DNA from: Nostoc sp. CHAB 5834
GTDB lineage: Bacteria; Cyanobacteriota; Cyanobacteriia; Cyanobacteriales; Nostocaceae
Length of the DNA: 23,248 nucleotides
Direction: 5' to 3'
Assembly: GCA_020829485.1 (NCBI GenBank)
Contig: JAIVFU010000099.1
Span: forward strand, 1 to 23,248
In this document: piece by piece, positions 7,314-13,549 of the stretch
Layout: each line of letters begins with the position of its first letter
Position numbering within the stretch: the first letter of the stretch is position 1
Notes under the pieces: model-generated
Told to the model about the DNA's origin: nothing
What the model saw: only the letters and a program-made list of their open reading frames with translations
Databases searched by the model: none
Position numbers and translations under genes: made by a program

Positions 7314-8012
7314 ATGCACAAACAACCTCAGAGAAGCAATACAGCAGCAATTTGCCTGATGTCCGCTACCCTGCTATTCGGGGGAGGCGCCACTTATATG
7401 GTGCTAAAAACTCCCGCGGATAAAGAGCAGGCGTCATCGGGGCCAGCAGTTGTGCGCGAAATGAATGCGTCGCTTGACCCCAACGAGGAGTTTGTACCGG
7501 CCTCAAGTGCCGAATCCGTCTTGGCACAGGCACCCACCCCAAAAGGCGCTGCCTCCCAAGTGAGGGCTCCAAAAGCCGAGCAAAAGCCGCCCGCTAAACC
7601 TGCCATTCAAGCTAAACGCGTGTCCGAAGAAAAGCCTTTTAAGGAGAAAGAGGAATCAGCGGAGGGTGTGACGTTCACGCCCCCTCCTCTTCCTGCAGTT
7701 CCTGCAGAGCAAGTAATTTTTTCCCCCAACAGCGTTTCGCAACATACCCCTCCGGTCTCGAAACCCAAAAAGCTACCCTCCGAGCTTGAGCTCAGCAGGG
7801 GGGTAGTAGCAGCCAACGCCGACGTATCTTCAAGAGTTTCCCCCTCGGTATCTGCAATAGCAGGAGACTATGTCTGGGTCCGAACTTCCGAAAAGAGAAC
7901 TGTGCGATTCAAAAAAGGTGAGTCCGTCCCCGGGCTTGGTGAATTCAAGGGCGCCGACGGGGATAAGGCGCACTTTGACAAGGGAACGCTCACAGCGGAC
8001 CTAGCTAAATAA
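7314..8012 (+). CDS. Membrane-anchored, Pro-rich periplasmic protein
   Basis: 232 aa. A short cytoplasmic N-terminus is followed by one membrane segment (about residues 12-31: AAICLMSATLLFGGGATYMV), then a long Pro/Lys/Glu/Ala-rich, probably extended linker (about 35-180). A compact C-terminal domain follows, starting YVWVRTSEKRTVRFKKGESV and ending GDKAHFDKGTLTADLAK. This layout and the terminal beta-type domain resemble PilP-like or other pilus/secretion proteins that span the periplasm, but I cannot name a family. It is in one operon with the next two genes (15-base gap, then a TAATG overlap). An envelope apparatus role is inference. Confidence 0.7.
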   Translation: MHKQPQRSNTAAICLMSATLLFGGGATYMVLKTPADKEQASSGPAVVREMNASLDPNEEFVPASSAESVLAQAPTPKGAASQVRAPKAEQKPPAKPAIQAKRVSEEKPFKEKEESAEGVTFTPPPLPAVPAEQVIFSPNSVSQHTPPVSKPKKLPSELELSRGVVAANADVSSRVSPSVSAIAGDYVWVRTSEKRTVRFKKGESVPGLGEFKGADGDKAHFDKGTLTADLAK

Positions 8013-8027
8013 ACTGAAAGAGAACAT

Positions 8028-8339
8028 ATGACAAAACCGCTAGCCATCGATACCAGTCGTTCAACCCTTCTTTACGTCTCGGGGATTGGTGTCATTCTCT
8101 TTATTGCTCTTGCAATCAGCAACTTCCCTCAGCTTTCTTTGTCAAACTATTTCCAAATCCCTAAGCAGAAAGAGATTTGCGCCTCGCTCTTCATGCTCGG
8201 AGCGTTTTTCGGCTCCCTGTCCTTTCTAAAGCAAATGAAAAGGGCTCGAACACCCTGGCAAACGCCGCTGTCACAAGTCTCCATTTTATACGGTGTGTTT
8301 TTCCTGCTGACAACCATTGCTCTTCTGATTGCCAAATAA
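8028..8339 (+). CDS. Small membrane protein, three predicted segments
   Basis: 103 aa. Hydrophobic stretches lie at about residues 14-33 (LLYVSGIGVILFIALAISNF), 51-66 (CASLFMLGAFFGSLSF) and 83-101 (VSILYGVFFLLTTIALLIA), with basic residues in the second linker (KQMKRAR), suggesting that side faces the cytoplasm. A GAAAGAGAA-like ribosome site precedes the ATG. Its stop overlaps the next start (TAATG), so translation is probably coupled. The family is not recognised. Confidence 0.68.
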   Translation: MTKPLAIDTSRSTLLYVSGIGVILFIALAISNFPQLSLSNYFQIPKQKEICASLFMLGAFFGSLSFLKQMKRARTPWQTPLSQVSILYGVFFLLTTIALLIAK

Positions 8340-9175
8340 TGACACAAGATATTGTTAATACCTCGGCCGTAAAAGCTCTGATGCATCTGCGCGGGGTTTC
8401 GAATGCGATGATGGCGAACTTCATCAACTGCACCTTGTCGCGCTTCGAGGCCTGGCTGTATGAATACGGAGAAAACAGCGACTCAATGGTAGGGCATCGG
8501 GAGCAACTAGAAGTTTTGAGAATTCTGGGCGTGGAAGGCGATACGCTGCGTCCAGACGTTGTGCACTACTGGCGAGTCTATGAGGGGCTGTTTTCTCGGC
8601 CTTCCAATACCTACTGGGCGTTGTCGATTGTGCTGAAGACATTTGGCAAGGCTGAAATGGCTCACTTAACGCTTGAAAAGGACCCCGGCTTTTCGCTCAA
8701 GGCAGTGACGCATTTTGCTCTTCGCTTCCCTGAATTCGCAGCAGTCTTGGAGGTCACCGCTCATCCGTTGAAGTCGTGCAGCCTCGACCCCTCCTTGATG
8801 CCTGAACTGTCTTGGGTTCACGGAGAGCCCTTGATTTTCGTACAGGAAGAGTCTTTTGCATCTTTCGAGCCGGGTTTCTTCGCGGCCAAAGAACTACAGC
8901 AACAGTTGTCTTTCTCGGCCGAAAGTGGTGAATGGGAACGCCTTCGTGAGGCCGCCTTTCAAAAAGGCGTCAATGTGGCGCGGCTCGCAATAGCTTTGGG
9001 GGACTTCAGCACAGAAAAATCGGTCCCCACTATCGGAAGTGTCCCCTCGCAGCCCGGCCATCCACGAAAGCACTCCCATCAGCGGAATCGCGGCTATTCC
9101 GATGAACGTGCAAGCCAATCGGAACGAACTTTCACCCCCCAGCACCGGGTTAAAAACCTGGAACGCGTAGCTTGA
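8339..9175 (+). CDS. Probable HTH (Cro/C1-like) protein with extended C-terminus
   Basis: 278 aa from the ATG at 8339, chosen over an in-frame upstream start because it overlaps the previous stop as TAATG. Residues 10-35 (AVKALMHLRGVSNAMMANFI, then NCTLSRFEAWL) look like a helix-turn-helix of the Cro/C1 type. The ILGVEGDTLRPDVVHYW segment that follows resembles the end of such a domain. The middle (about 85-225) is a mixed alpha/beta region without a recognised family. The last 45 residues are polar, basic and probably disordered (SQPGHPRKHSHQRNRGYSDE). It could be a regulator of this gene run or of transfer functions; the evidence for DNA binding is pattern-based only. Confidence 0.68.
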   Translation: MTQDIVNTSAVKALMHLRGVSNAMMANFINCTLSRFEAWLYEYGENSDSMVGHREQLEVLRILGVEGDTLRPDVVHYWRVYEGLFSRPSNTYWALSIVLKTFGKAEMAHLTLEKDPGFSLKAVTHFALRFPEFAAVLEVTAHPLKSCSLDPSLMPELSWVHGEPLIFVQEESFASFEPGFFAAKELQQQLSFSAESGEWERLREAAFQKGVNVARLAIALGDFSTEKSVPTIGSVPSQPGHPRKHSHQRNRGYSDERASQSERTFTPQHRVKNLERVA

Positions 9176-9178
9176 GAG

Positions 9179-9203
9179 TTTAGAACGTGCTGAATAGCTA
9201 TAC
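9179..9203 (+). promoter_or_regulatory. TTTAG-N14-CTATAC promoter-like element before the 5'-nucleotidase gene
   Basis: TTTAG (9179-9183), 14 bases, then CTATAC (9198-9203). The start codon is 28 bases further on, a normal leader length. Confidence 0.4.
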
Positions 9204-9231
9204 CGTTCAGTACGATTTCTAAAGGACCAAT

Positions 9232-10128
9232 GTGTTAACAATAGCAGTTTCCAGCAGAGCACTCTTTCAGCTTGAAGACAGCAATGACGTTTTTGTGAAT
9301 GAAGGGCAGGACGCTTTCAATAAATACATGAGGGACAAAGAGCACACGCCACTTCGTAAAGGCACTGCTTTTTCTCTAGTACGAAAGCTCTTGAATTTGA
9401 ATACTCCCGGAGGTAAGCGGGACAAAGTTGAAGTGGTGCTTCTTTCTCGAAATTCTCCGGACGCAGGTATGCGAGTAATGAACTCCATCCAGCACTACGG
9501 CTTAGATATCGAGCGAGCAGTCTTCAGTCAAGGTCATGACAGGTTTAAGTACGCTAAAGCGCTAGGGGCCCATTTGTTTTTGTCCGCTTTCGCTCCTGAT
9601 GTCAAAAATGCAATCAATCAGGGGATAGCGGCCGCGACCATGCTCCCGACTAAAAAAGAAGATGACCCCTCGGATAACTCAATCCGAATTGCATTTGACG
9701 GTGACTCTGTTTTGTTTTCTTCCGAGGCGGACGACTGTTATCGGGCGAATGGCCTTGACGCTTTTCGGCAGAACGAAATTGAAAATTGTCAAATCCCTTT
9801 AGGGCCCGGACCATTCAAGGTCTTCTTGGAGGAACTGCACAGGCTTCAGGTGATGTTTCCTTTAGAGATGTCACCTATCCGCGTGGCGTTGGTTACTGCA
9901 CGTGGACTTCCTGCTCATGGTCGGGTGCTACATACCCTTCGTAGCTGGGATATTCGCATCGATGAAGGTATATTTGCAGGGGGCACACCTAAAGGACCTT
10001 TGCTCGAAGCATTCGCTGCAGACATCTTTTTCGACGATATGGTTAAGAATATAGACAGTGCGGTTACGCACAACATCCCATCAGCACACGTTCCGTATGG
10101 TAGTGGCCATGGAATTGTGGCCAGTTAA
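9232..10128 (+). CDS. Cytosolic 5'-nucleotidase (PF06189-type, cN-I family)
   Basis: 298 aa from a GTG start at 9232. The ATG two bases earlier runs into a stop after two codons, and AAAGGA (9221-9226) is correctly spaced for the GTG. The protein matches the 5'-nucleotidase family along its length: LTIAVSSRALFQLEDSN at the start, VEVVLLSRNSPDAG-RV-NSI-HYGLDI, AL-AHLFLSA, then IRIAFDGDSVLFSSEAD (the HAD-like DxD acid motif), PLGPGPFKVFLEELHRLQ and VTARGLPAHGRVL. Members remove phosphate from nucleoside 5'-monophosphates. With the dCMP deaminase at the left edge it suggests the element tunes nucleotide pools, for example by degrading host nucleotides or limiting dNMP build-up. No downstream terminator is visible. 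Confidence 0.92.
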   Translation: MLTIAVSSRALFQLEDSNDVFVNEGQDAFNKYMRDKEHTPLRKGTAFSLVRKLLNLNTPGGKRDKVEVVLLSRNSPDAGMRVMNSIQHYGLDIERAVFSQGHDRFKYAKALGAHLFLSAFAPDVKNAINQGIAAATMLPTKKEDDPSDNSIRIAFDGDSVLFSSEADDCYRANGLDAFRQNEIENCQIPLGPGPFKVFLEELHRLQVMFPLEMSPIRVALVTARGLPAHGRVLHTLRSWDIRIDEGIFAGGTPKGPLLEAFAADIFFDDMVKNIDSAVTHNIPSAHVPYGSGHGIVAS

Positions 10129-10187
10129 CGAGCATGGCGTATAGCACTAAGTTTGTAACCTTCTAATAATTCGCTGGCGCATCATCG

Positions 10188-11762
10188 ATGGATGTTGCGC
10201 CACTATTTTTTGTGATGTCGGTGCTGTGTGGCTACCTGCAGGTCGCCGTTCAGATAAAGTTGAGGCCTAGACTGATTATGGTTCGTCAAGATGATAGTGC
10301 GAAGAAATTTGCCATAGTTGCAGTCGGTGTTCTTGTAGCGGTAGCAGGTGCGACCTATAGCGGTGTCATCAATTTTTCTGATGAAGTTGAAGAGCCCTTT
10401 AGCGAGGAGACCGCTCAGCGGGATGGGCTCTCATTTATGGTTGGATGGGCCACGCCCATCGTCCAAGCATATCCACTTCACCATACTGCCAGGAAGATTG
10501 TTCTGGGTTACAAGAATCCTGTTTCAGTACCGAGCGCCCCCCCTTCCCCGGGAGTGCAGACTCGGGGAGATGCGCGTCCAATGCCGACGTCAAAGCCGTC
10601 ACAAAGCGCCCGCTTCGCTTCCATGGCCCATCAAAACTGGGGTCTTCCTGCAGTCGCCTACTTGCAAGCTAACGAAGCAAGCGCGGGTACTCCCCTCGTA
10701 ACGAATCCGTCCTCTGCTTCAAGCCCATCTGAACTATCTTGGTCCGAAGCCTTTTCATATGTGGTGTATCGAAGCATTGCCGGCGTTCAAGCTTTGATGA
10801 CTGCTGTCCTGGCGGATAAGGGCAGTGAACGCTCGGGCGAAACAGTGAAGGATTTTCCTCCAAGCTACCTATTACCGTGGAGCACGCACTTGGGCCTTGT
10901 CGCTGAGCAACTCGCATCCAGCGAGCGCCTGAAAGCCTCAGCAAACCGTACTGCTCCCTTCGCGCTTAAGCTCCAGTACAACGCCTATACCGAATGGGTC
11001 ACAAAGCCCAAGGTACCGCCACAACGGCAAGAGAATGCAGAAAGCAATCCGCCTACCGGGGCCTTGCCTTTCTTTTCATCTCCGCTCTTGAGCAACTGGG
11101 GAATGCTTGCTATTGGATTGATTCCTCCGTCTAAAAGCACGCCCCAGCCTGGCTTAGTTGCTGCTTCCAAGCAAATCCAATCGCCAGCTGAAAATAGTGC
11201 CGCCCCCGCCGGTGAGCTGTTGGCCAAGGCTAAACCAGCTGATAGGACTAAGGAGACCGTAGCCTCTTTAACGGCCCCGTCTAAGGTCGTGGCAGCACCC
11301 CCTGAGACTAAACCAGCGAGTCCAAAGGGTGCTGGGATAGAGACGCCGGTAGCCTCTTCTTCAGCACCAACAATAAAGGCGGAGAACATCAAGACAGTGG
11401 CCGAGAAAGTCGACGTGAAGAAGCCAGTCATTGGGACAACCGTAAGCCCAGCAGCGCTGTCTACGACTACGGAGCTATCGGTGAGCAAAGCATGTACAAA
11501 TGTCTATTCTGGGCCCTTGAAAACAGTGGTATCTCCCAAAGGGGGCTCAACGAGGTTCCAGTTCAAAGGAAGTGAAATGGGACCCTGCATTAACGGCGCA
11601 TCTTCGGACGCTTTTTGGGCAATTGCTGTCCTCAATTCTTCCAGCAATTCAGTGTCGGTAGAATTTGATGAAAACACCACCGGAAAAGAACGGGTAGCTC
11701 AAGTCTTTGTTGTCGCCGGAAAAGCGGTTTTTACCATCAAGGTTACGCAGCCTGGAAATTAA
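10188..11762 (+). CDS. Membrane-anchored low-complexity protein with C-terminal BACON-like domain
   Basis: 524 aa from the ATG at 10188. An internal ATG at 10278 (MVRQDDSAKKFAIVAVGVLV) gives a conventional single-anchor start and may be the true one; neither has a strong ribosome site. A TAATAAT box lies at about 10163. After the anchor (about residues 40-60) come roughly 370 residues rich in Ser, Ala, Pro and Lys, probably an extended periplasmic linker with two more ordered patches. The last 90 residues form a beta-sandwich-like domain with two cysteines (KACTNV, GPCING), then FWAIAVLNSSSNSVSVEF, KERVAQVFVVAGKAVFTIKV and TQPGN, the pattern of BACON-type Ig-like domains. Function unknown; binding or adhesion at the cell surface or within an envelope machine is inference. 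Confidence 0.7.
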   Translation: MDVAPLFFVMSVLCGYLQVAVQIKLRPRLIMVRQDDSAKKFAIVAVGVLVAVAGATYSGVINFSDEVEEPFSEETAQRDGLSFMVGWATPIVQAYPLHHTARKIVLGYKNPVSVPSAPPSPGVQTRGDARPMPTSKPSQSARFASMAHQNWGLPAVAYLQANEASAGTPLVTNPSSASSPSELSWSEAFSYVVYRSIAGVQALMTAVLADKGSERSGETVKDFPPSYLLPWSTHLGLVAEQLASSERLKASANRTAPFALKLQYNAYTEWVTKPKVPPQRQENAESNPPTGALPFFSSPLLSNWGMLAIGLIPPSKSTPQPGLVAASKQIQSPAENSAAPAGELLAKAKPADRTKETVASLTAPSKVVAAPPETKPASPKGAGIETPVASSSAPTIKAENIKTVAEKVDVKKPVIGTTVSPAALSTTTELSVSKACTNVYSGPLKTVVSPKGGSTRFQFKGSEMGPCINGASSDAFWAIAVLNSSSNSVSVEFDENTTGKERVAQVFVVAGKAVFTIKVTQPGN

Positions 11763-12250
11763 GCCTGCTCGTCGCAGCATAGGATGGCATGAGCTTTCAT
11801 CACGTGGTTGAGCTCGACGTCTGTATCGATGTCCACCTGGAAGTCGCCGTCTTTGCGACTTCTACTTGGTCTGTATGCGCTGTAGACCTTCGACATGGAA
11901 ATGTTGTCTGTTGAGTGGGTAAGAGTAACGGTTCTCCCCGGGTTATCTTCAATAGCCAACTGAAGAAGTTGTTTTGCTATCCCAAGCCCCCTTACCTTAG
12001 GGTCTACAGAAATTGCAAACTCCACCGACCCTGCTCCGCAAGAAGCGACCTGGCCAAAGCCGTAAAGAACCCCATGCCAGAAGTACCCCCAGCTATTTCC
12101 TAGCTCGATGGAGCTTGCCCAACGGATAAGGCTTGAGTCAGAAAGCGATGTATTGAATCGTTTCCGTCTGTCGGGCAAGGGTAACGATAGTAAATGACCC
12201 ACAACAAGGGGGATATCGCTATGGGAAAGCTTAAAAAATCCATGCTTCAT
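11759..12250 (-). CDS. GNAT-family N-acetyltransferase
   Basis: 163 aa. The acetyl-CoA loop is visible in VEFAISVDPKVRGLGIAKQL followed by LQLAIE (about residues 75-100), the R-G-L-G-I-A form of motif A. It is preceded by a strand with WGYFWHGVLYGFGQVAS. Substrate unknown; GNAT enzymes acetylate amines on small molecules or proteins. The end of the protein shares TTAA with the stop of the convergent gene at 10188. The start is unusual: a CTATAC box lies only 5 bases before the ATG and the ATG region can fold into a small hairpin (ATCC/GGAT), so the message may be leaderless or the start may be sequestered. Confidence 0.82.
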   Translation of the reverse strand: MKHGFFKLSHSDIPLVVGHLLSLPLPDRRKRFNTSLSDSSLIRWASSIELGNSWGYFWHGVLYGFGQVASCGAGSVEFAISVDPKVRGLGIAKQLLQLAIEDNPGRTVTLTHSTDNISMSKVYSAYRPSRSRKDGDFQVDIDTDVELNHVMKAHAILCCDEQA

Positions 12251-12301
12251 CCTCTGTATAGGGATAACCCTAAAGGACTTAGAACGGAGTAGTTAGAGTT
12301 C

Positions 12302-12592
12302 TCAGCTCAGAAAATATTTGGCGCAACCAAAGCCAACGAAAGCATTAATTGCCACTCGCAGAGCTAAGTACTCAAGGGAGTCGAAACCCAGGGTTGTCTT
12401 CTTAAAGACCGGGGATAGCACAAAGATGTGTATGAATGGAATCAATGCAGCGGCAACAACTGCAGCAAAAAACGTCTGCAGGTCTCCCGTTGTACGCCCA
12501 TTTGCATTGCTGACAACAGCGATTACTAACAGAGGGACGAAAACCTCTGTCAGCGCAGTTGTTAGTCGGGGGCTCTTGTTCCACATGTTCAT
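12302..12592 (-). CDS. Small membrane protein (96 aa)
   Basis: Three hydrophobic segments: about 12-30 (TALTEVFVPLLVIAVVSN), 41-60 (FFAAVVAAALIPFIHIFVLS) and 75-94 (LALRVAINAFVGFGCAKYFL). The start has two close ATGs (ATGAACATG) and only a weak AAGAAAG ribosome site. It lies between the GNAT gene and the 12745 gene on the same strand, each separated by its own signals. No family recognised. A 172-codon open frame on the opposite strand lacks protein-like character, so I prefer this strand. Confidence 0.6.
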   Translation of the reverse strand: MNMWNKSPRLTTALTEVFVPLLVIAVVSNANGRTTGDLQTFFAAVVAAALIPFIHIFVLSPVFKKTTLGFDSLEYLALRVAINAFVGFGCAKYFLS

Positions 12593-12694
12593 ACTTTCTT
12601 TGTTCTGTACGTATTTGATTCCTCAAAAAATATGTAGTGGATTAAAGAGAACAGCTGCTTGTCCACTGCATTGCTTTCATTATAACACGAATTC

Positions 12695-12724
12695 CAAAAA
12701 GAAGAACAGCCACCTAAGTGGCTG
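12695..12724 (-). terminator. Rho-independent terminator for the 12745-13095 gene
   Basis: CAGCCAC (12707-12713) and GTGGCTG (12718-12724) form a perfect 7-bp stem with loop CTAA. Read on the minus strand it is followed by TTCTTCTTTTT. Confidence 0.8.
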
Positions 12725-12744
12725 TGAAATAATTCGCAGGCATC

Positions 12745-13095
12745 CTATAGAGAAACGTATCTTGCTCGGTTCAGAGTTCGGTGTTCGTCAGTTTTTAGGT
12801 TCAGCCATACAGTTCTCACTGAGCCATCCCAGTTGATTACAAGGACTAAGTCTCGACTGGCATCCAATCGTTGGCGCCAAACTTGTTTTATTGCCCGAAG
12901 CCTGACGCCGTCAACCTCCGTTTCGATTAAGACAGCGTTTTTTGCGATAAAGGCATCTGGCAAAATGAACGAACCGTACCTGTCCGTTTTAGACGCGATT
13001 ATTGCGTGTTCTTTGTATCTTAGTTTCCCTTCGTAGATTGGCTGCCGGTAGGCAGCAGGCATATGAATGTCCGAGTGATAAAGCAAATTGCTCAT
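12745..13095 (-). CDS. Hypothetical 116-aa protein
   Basis: Not recognised. The protein starts MSNLLYHSDIHMPAAYRQPI and contains HAIIASKTDRYGSFILPDAF, LIETEVDGVRLRAIKQVWR and DLVLVINWDGSVRTVWLN, so it is probably an alpha+beta fold with a central sheet. No signal peptide or membrane segment is present. The overall shape (short, basic, strand-rich, His near the N-terminus) recalls small plasmid proteins of the DUF4258/ParE-like type, but I see no decisive motif. A GAGGGG ribosome site precedes the ATG, a promoter-like element lies 32 bases upstream, and a clean terminator follows. It is transcribed as a single gene. Confidence 0.72.
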   Translation of the reverse strand: MSNLLYHSDIHMPAAYRQPIYEGKLRYKEHAIIASKTDRYGSFILPDAFIAKNAVLIETEVDGVRLRAIKQVWRQRLDASRDLVLVINWDGSVRTVWLNLKTDEHRTLNRARYVSL

Positions 13096-13126
13096 AACAG
13101 GCCCCTCGACTAAAGTGAGTCTGTTC

Positions 13127-13150
13127 GTATAGGTACATGGCGCACCTAAA
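13127..13150 (-). promoter_or_regulatory. TTTAG-N13-CTATAC promoter-like element (minus strand)
   Basis: On the minus strand TTTAG (13150-13146), 13 bases, CTATAC (13132-13127). The ATG is at 13095, giving a leader of about 25 bases. This is the same element and spacing as before ssb. Confidence 0.4.
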
Positions 13151-13191
13151 GGGCTAAAAGCGTTGCCTAGATTTACAAAATCCTGTCAAAC

Positions 13192-13545
13192 ATGAAAAAC
13201 GTCAACACTTCACAACCCTCATACCTCGTTGAGCTGCTGAACCCTAAAACGGGAGAAATTGAGTCAGTAGACATCTGCGCCAATGCCAGCGCAGCTATCC
13301 AGCAAGTGCGTACCCATCTTCAGCGCTTATTTGCAGGCGCTGTGCATGTGGAAGTCAGTTGTGATGCGCAGGGAGAAATCGAGGGATTCGGATTTTTTGA
13401 CGATGTGCATTCCCTAATTTCGTGCGTTACGGTCTACCGAATCGCTCACGACGAAGAAATTGCGCAGGAGGAGACCATCAACGAAGCGTGCAAGTTGTCT
13501 CCCTTCGAGATGGAGCGCGCACTGACCTCAATTTTCAACAGCTGA
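13192..13545 (+). CDS. Small acidic protein encoded directly upstream of the accessory secA
   Basis: 117 aa, not recognised. The protein opens MKNVNTSQPSYLVELLNPKT with GEIESVDICANASAAIQQVR next, giving a beta-beta-alpha feel. It ends in an acidic helix region (EEIAQEETINEACKLSPFEM). No signal or membrane segment, so cytosolic. Its stop is only 4 bases before the SecA start and SecA has no ribosome site of its own, so the two are probably translationally coupled. This makes it a candidate partner, chaperone or regulator of that SecA. The shared upstream segment GGGCTAAAAGCG also occurs before the Rad52-like gene (about 2011-2022). Confidence 0.7.
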   Translation: MKNVNTSQPSYLVELLNPKTGEIESVDICANASAAIQQVRTHLQRLFAGAVHVEVSCDAQGEIEGFGFFDDVHSLISCVTVYRIAHDEEIAQEETINEACKLSPFEMERALTSIFNS

Positions 13546-13549
13546 TTCG

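Noticed and set aside
10985..11488. 167-codon minus-strand frame opposite the low-complexity gene
   Set aside because: A mirror of the Ser/Ala/Pro-rich coding strand. Such repetitive GC3-biased DNA often leaves the opposite frame open; no start signals.
12318..12836. 172-codon open frame on the plus strand
   Set aside because: It runs antisense to a plausible three-segment membrane protein and across a hairpin terminator. The peptide is rich in Lys/Arg/Ser without domain character and has no ribosome site.
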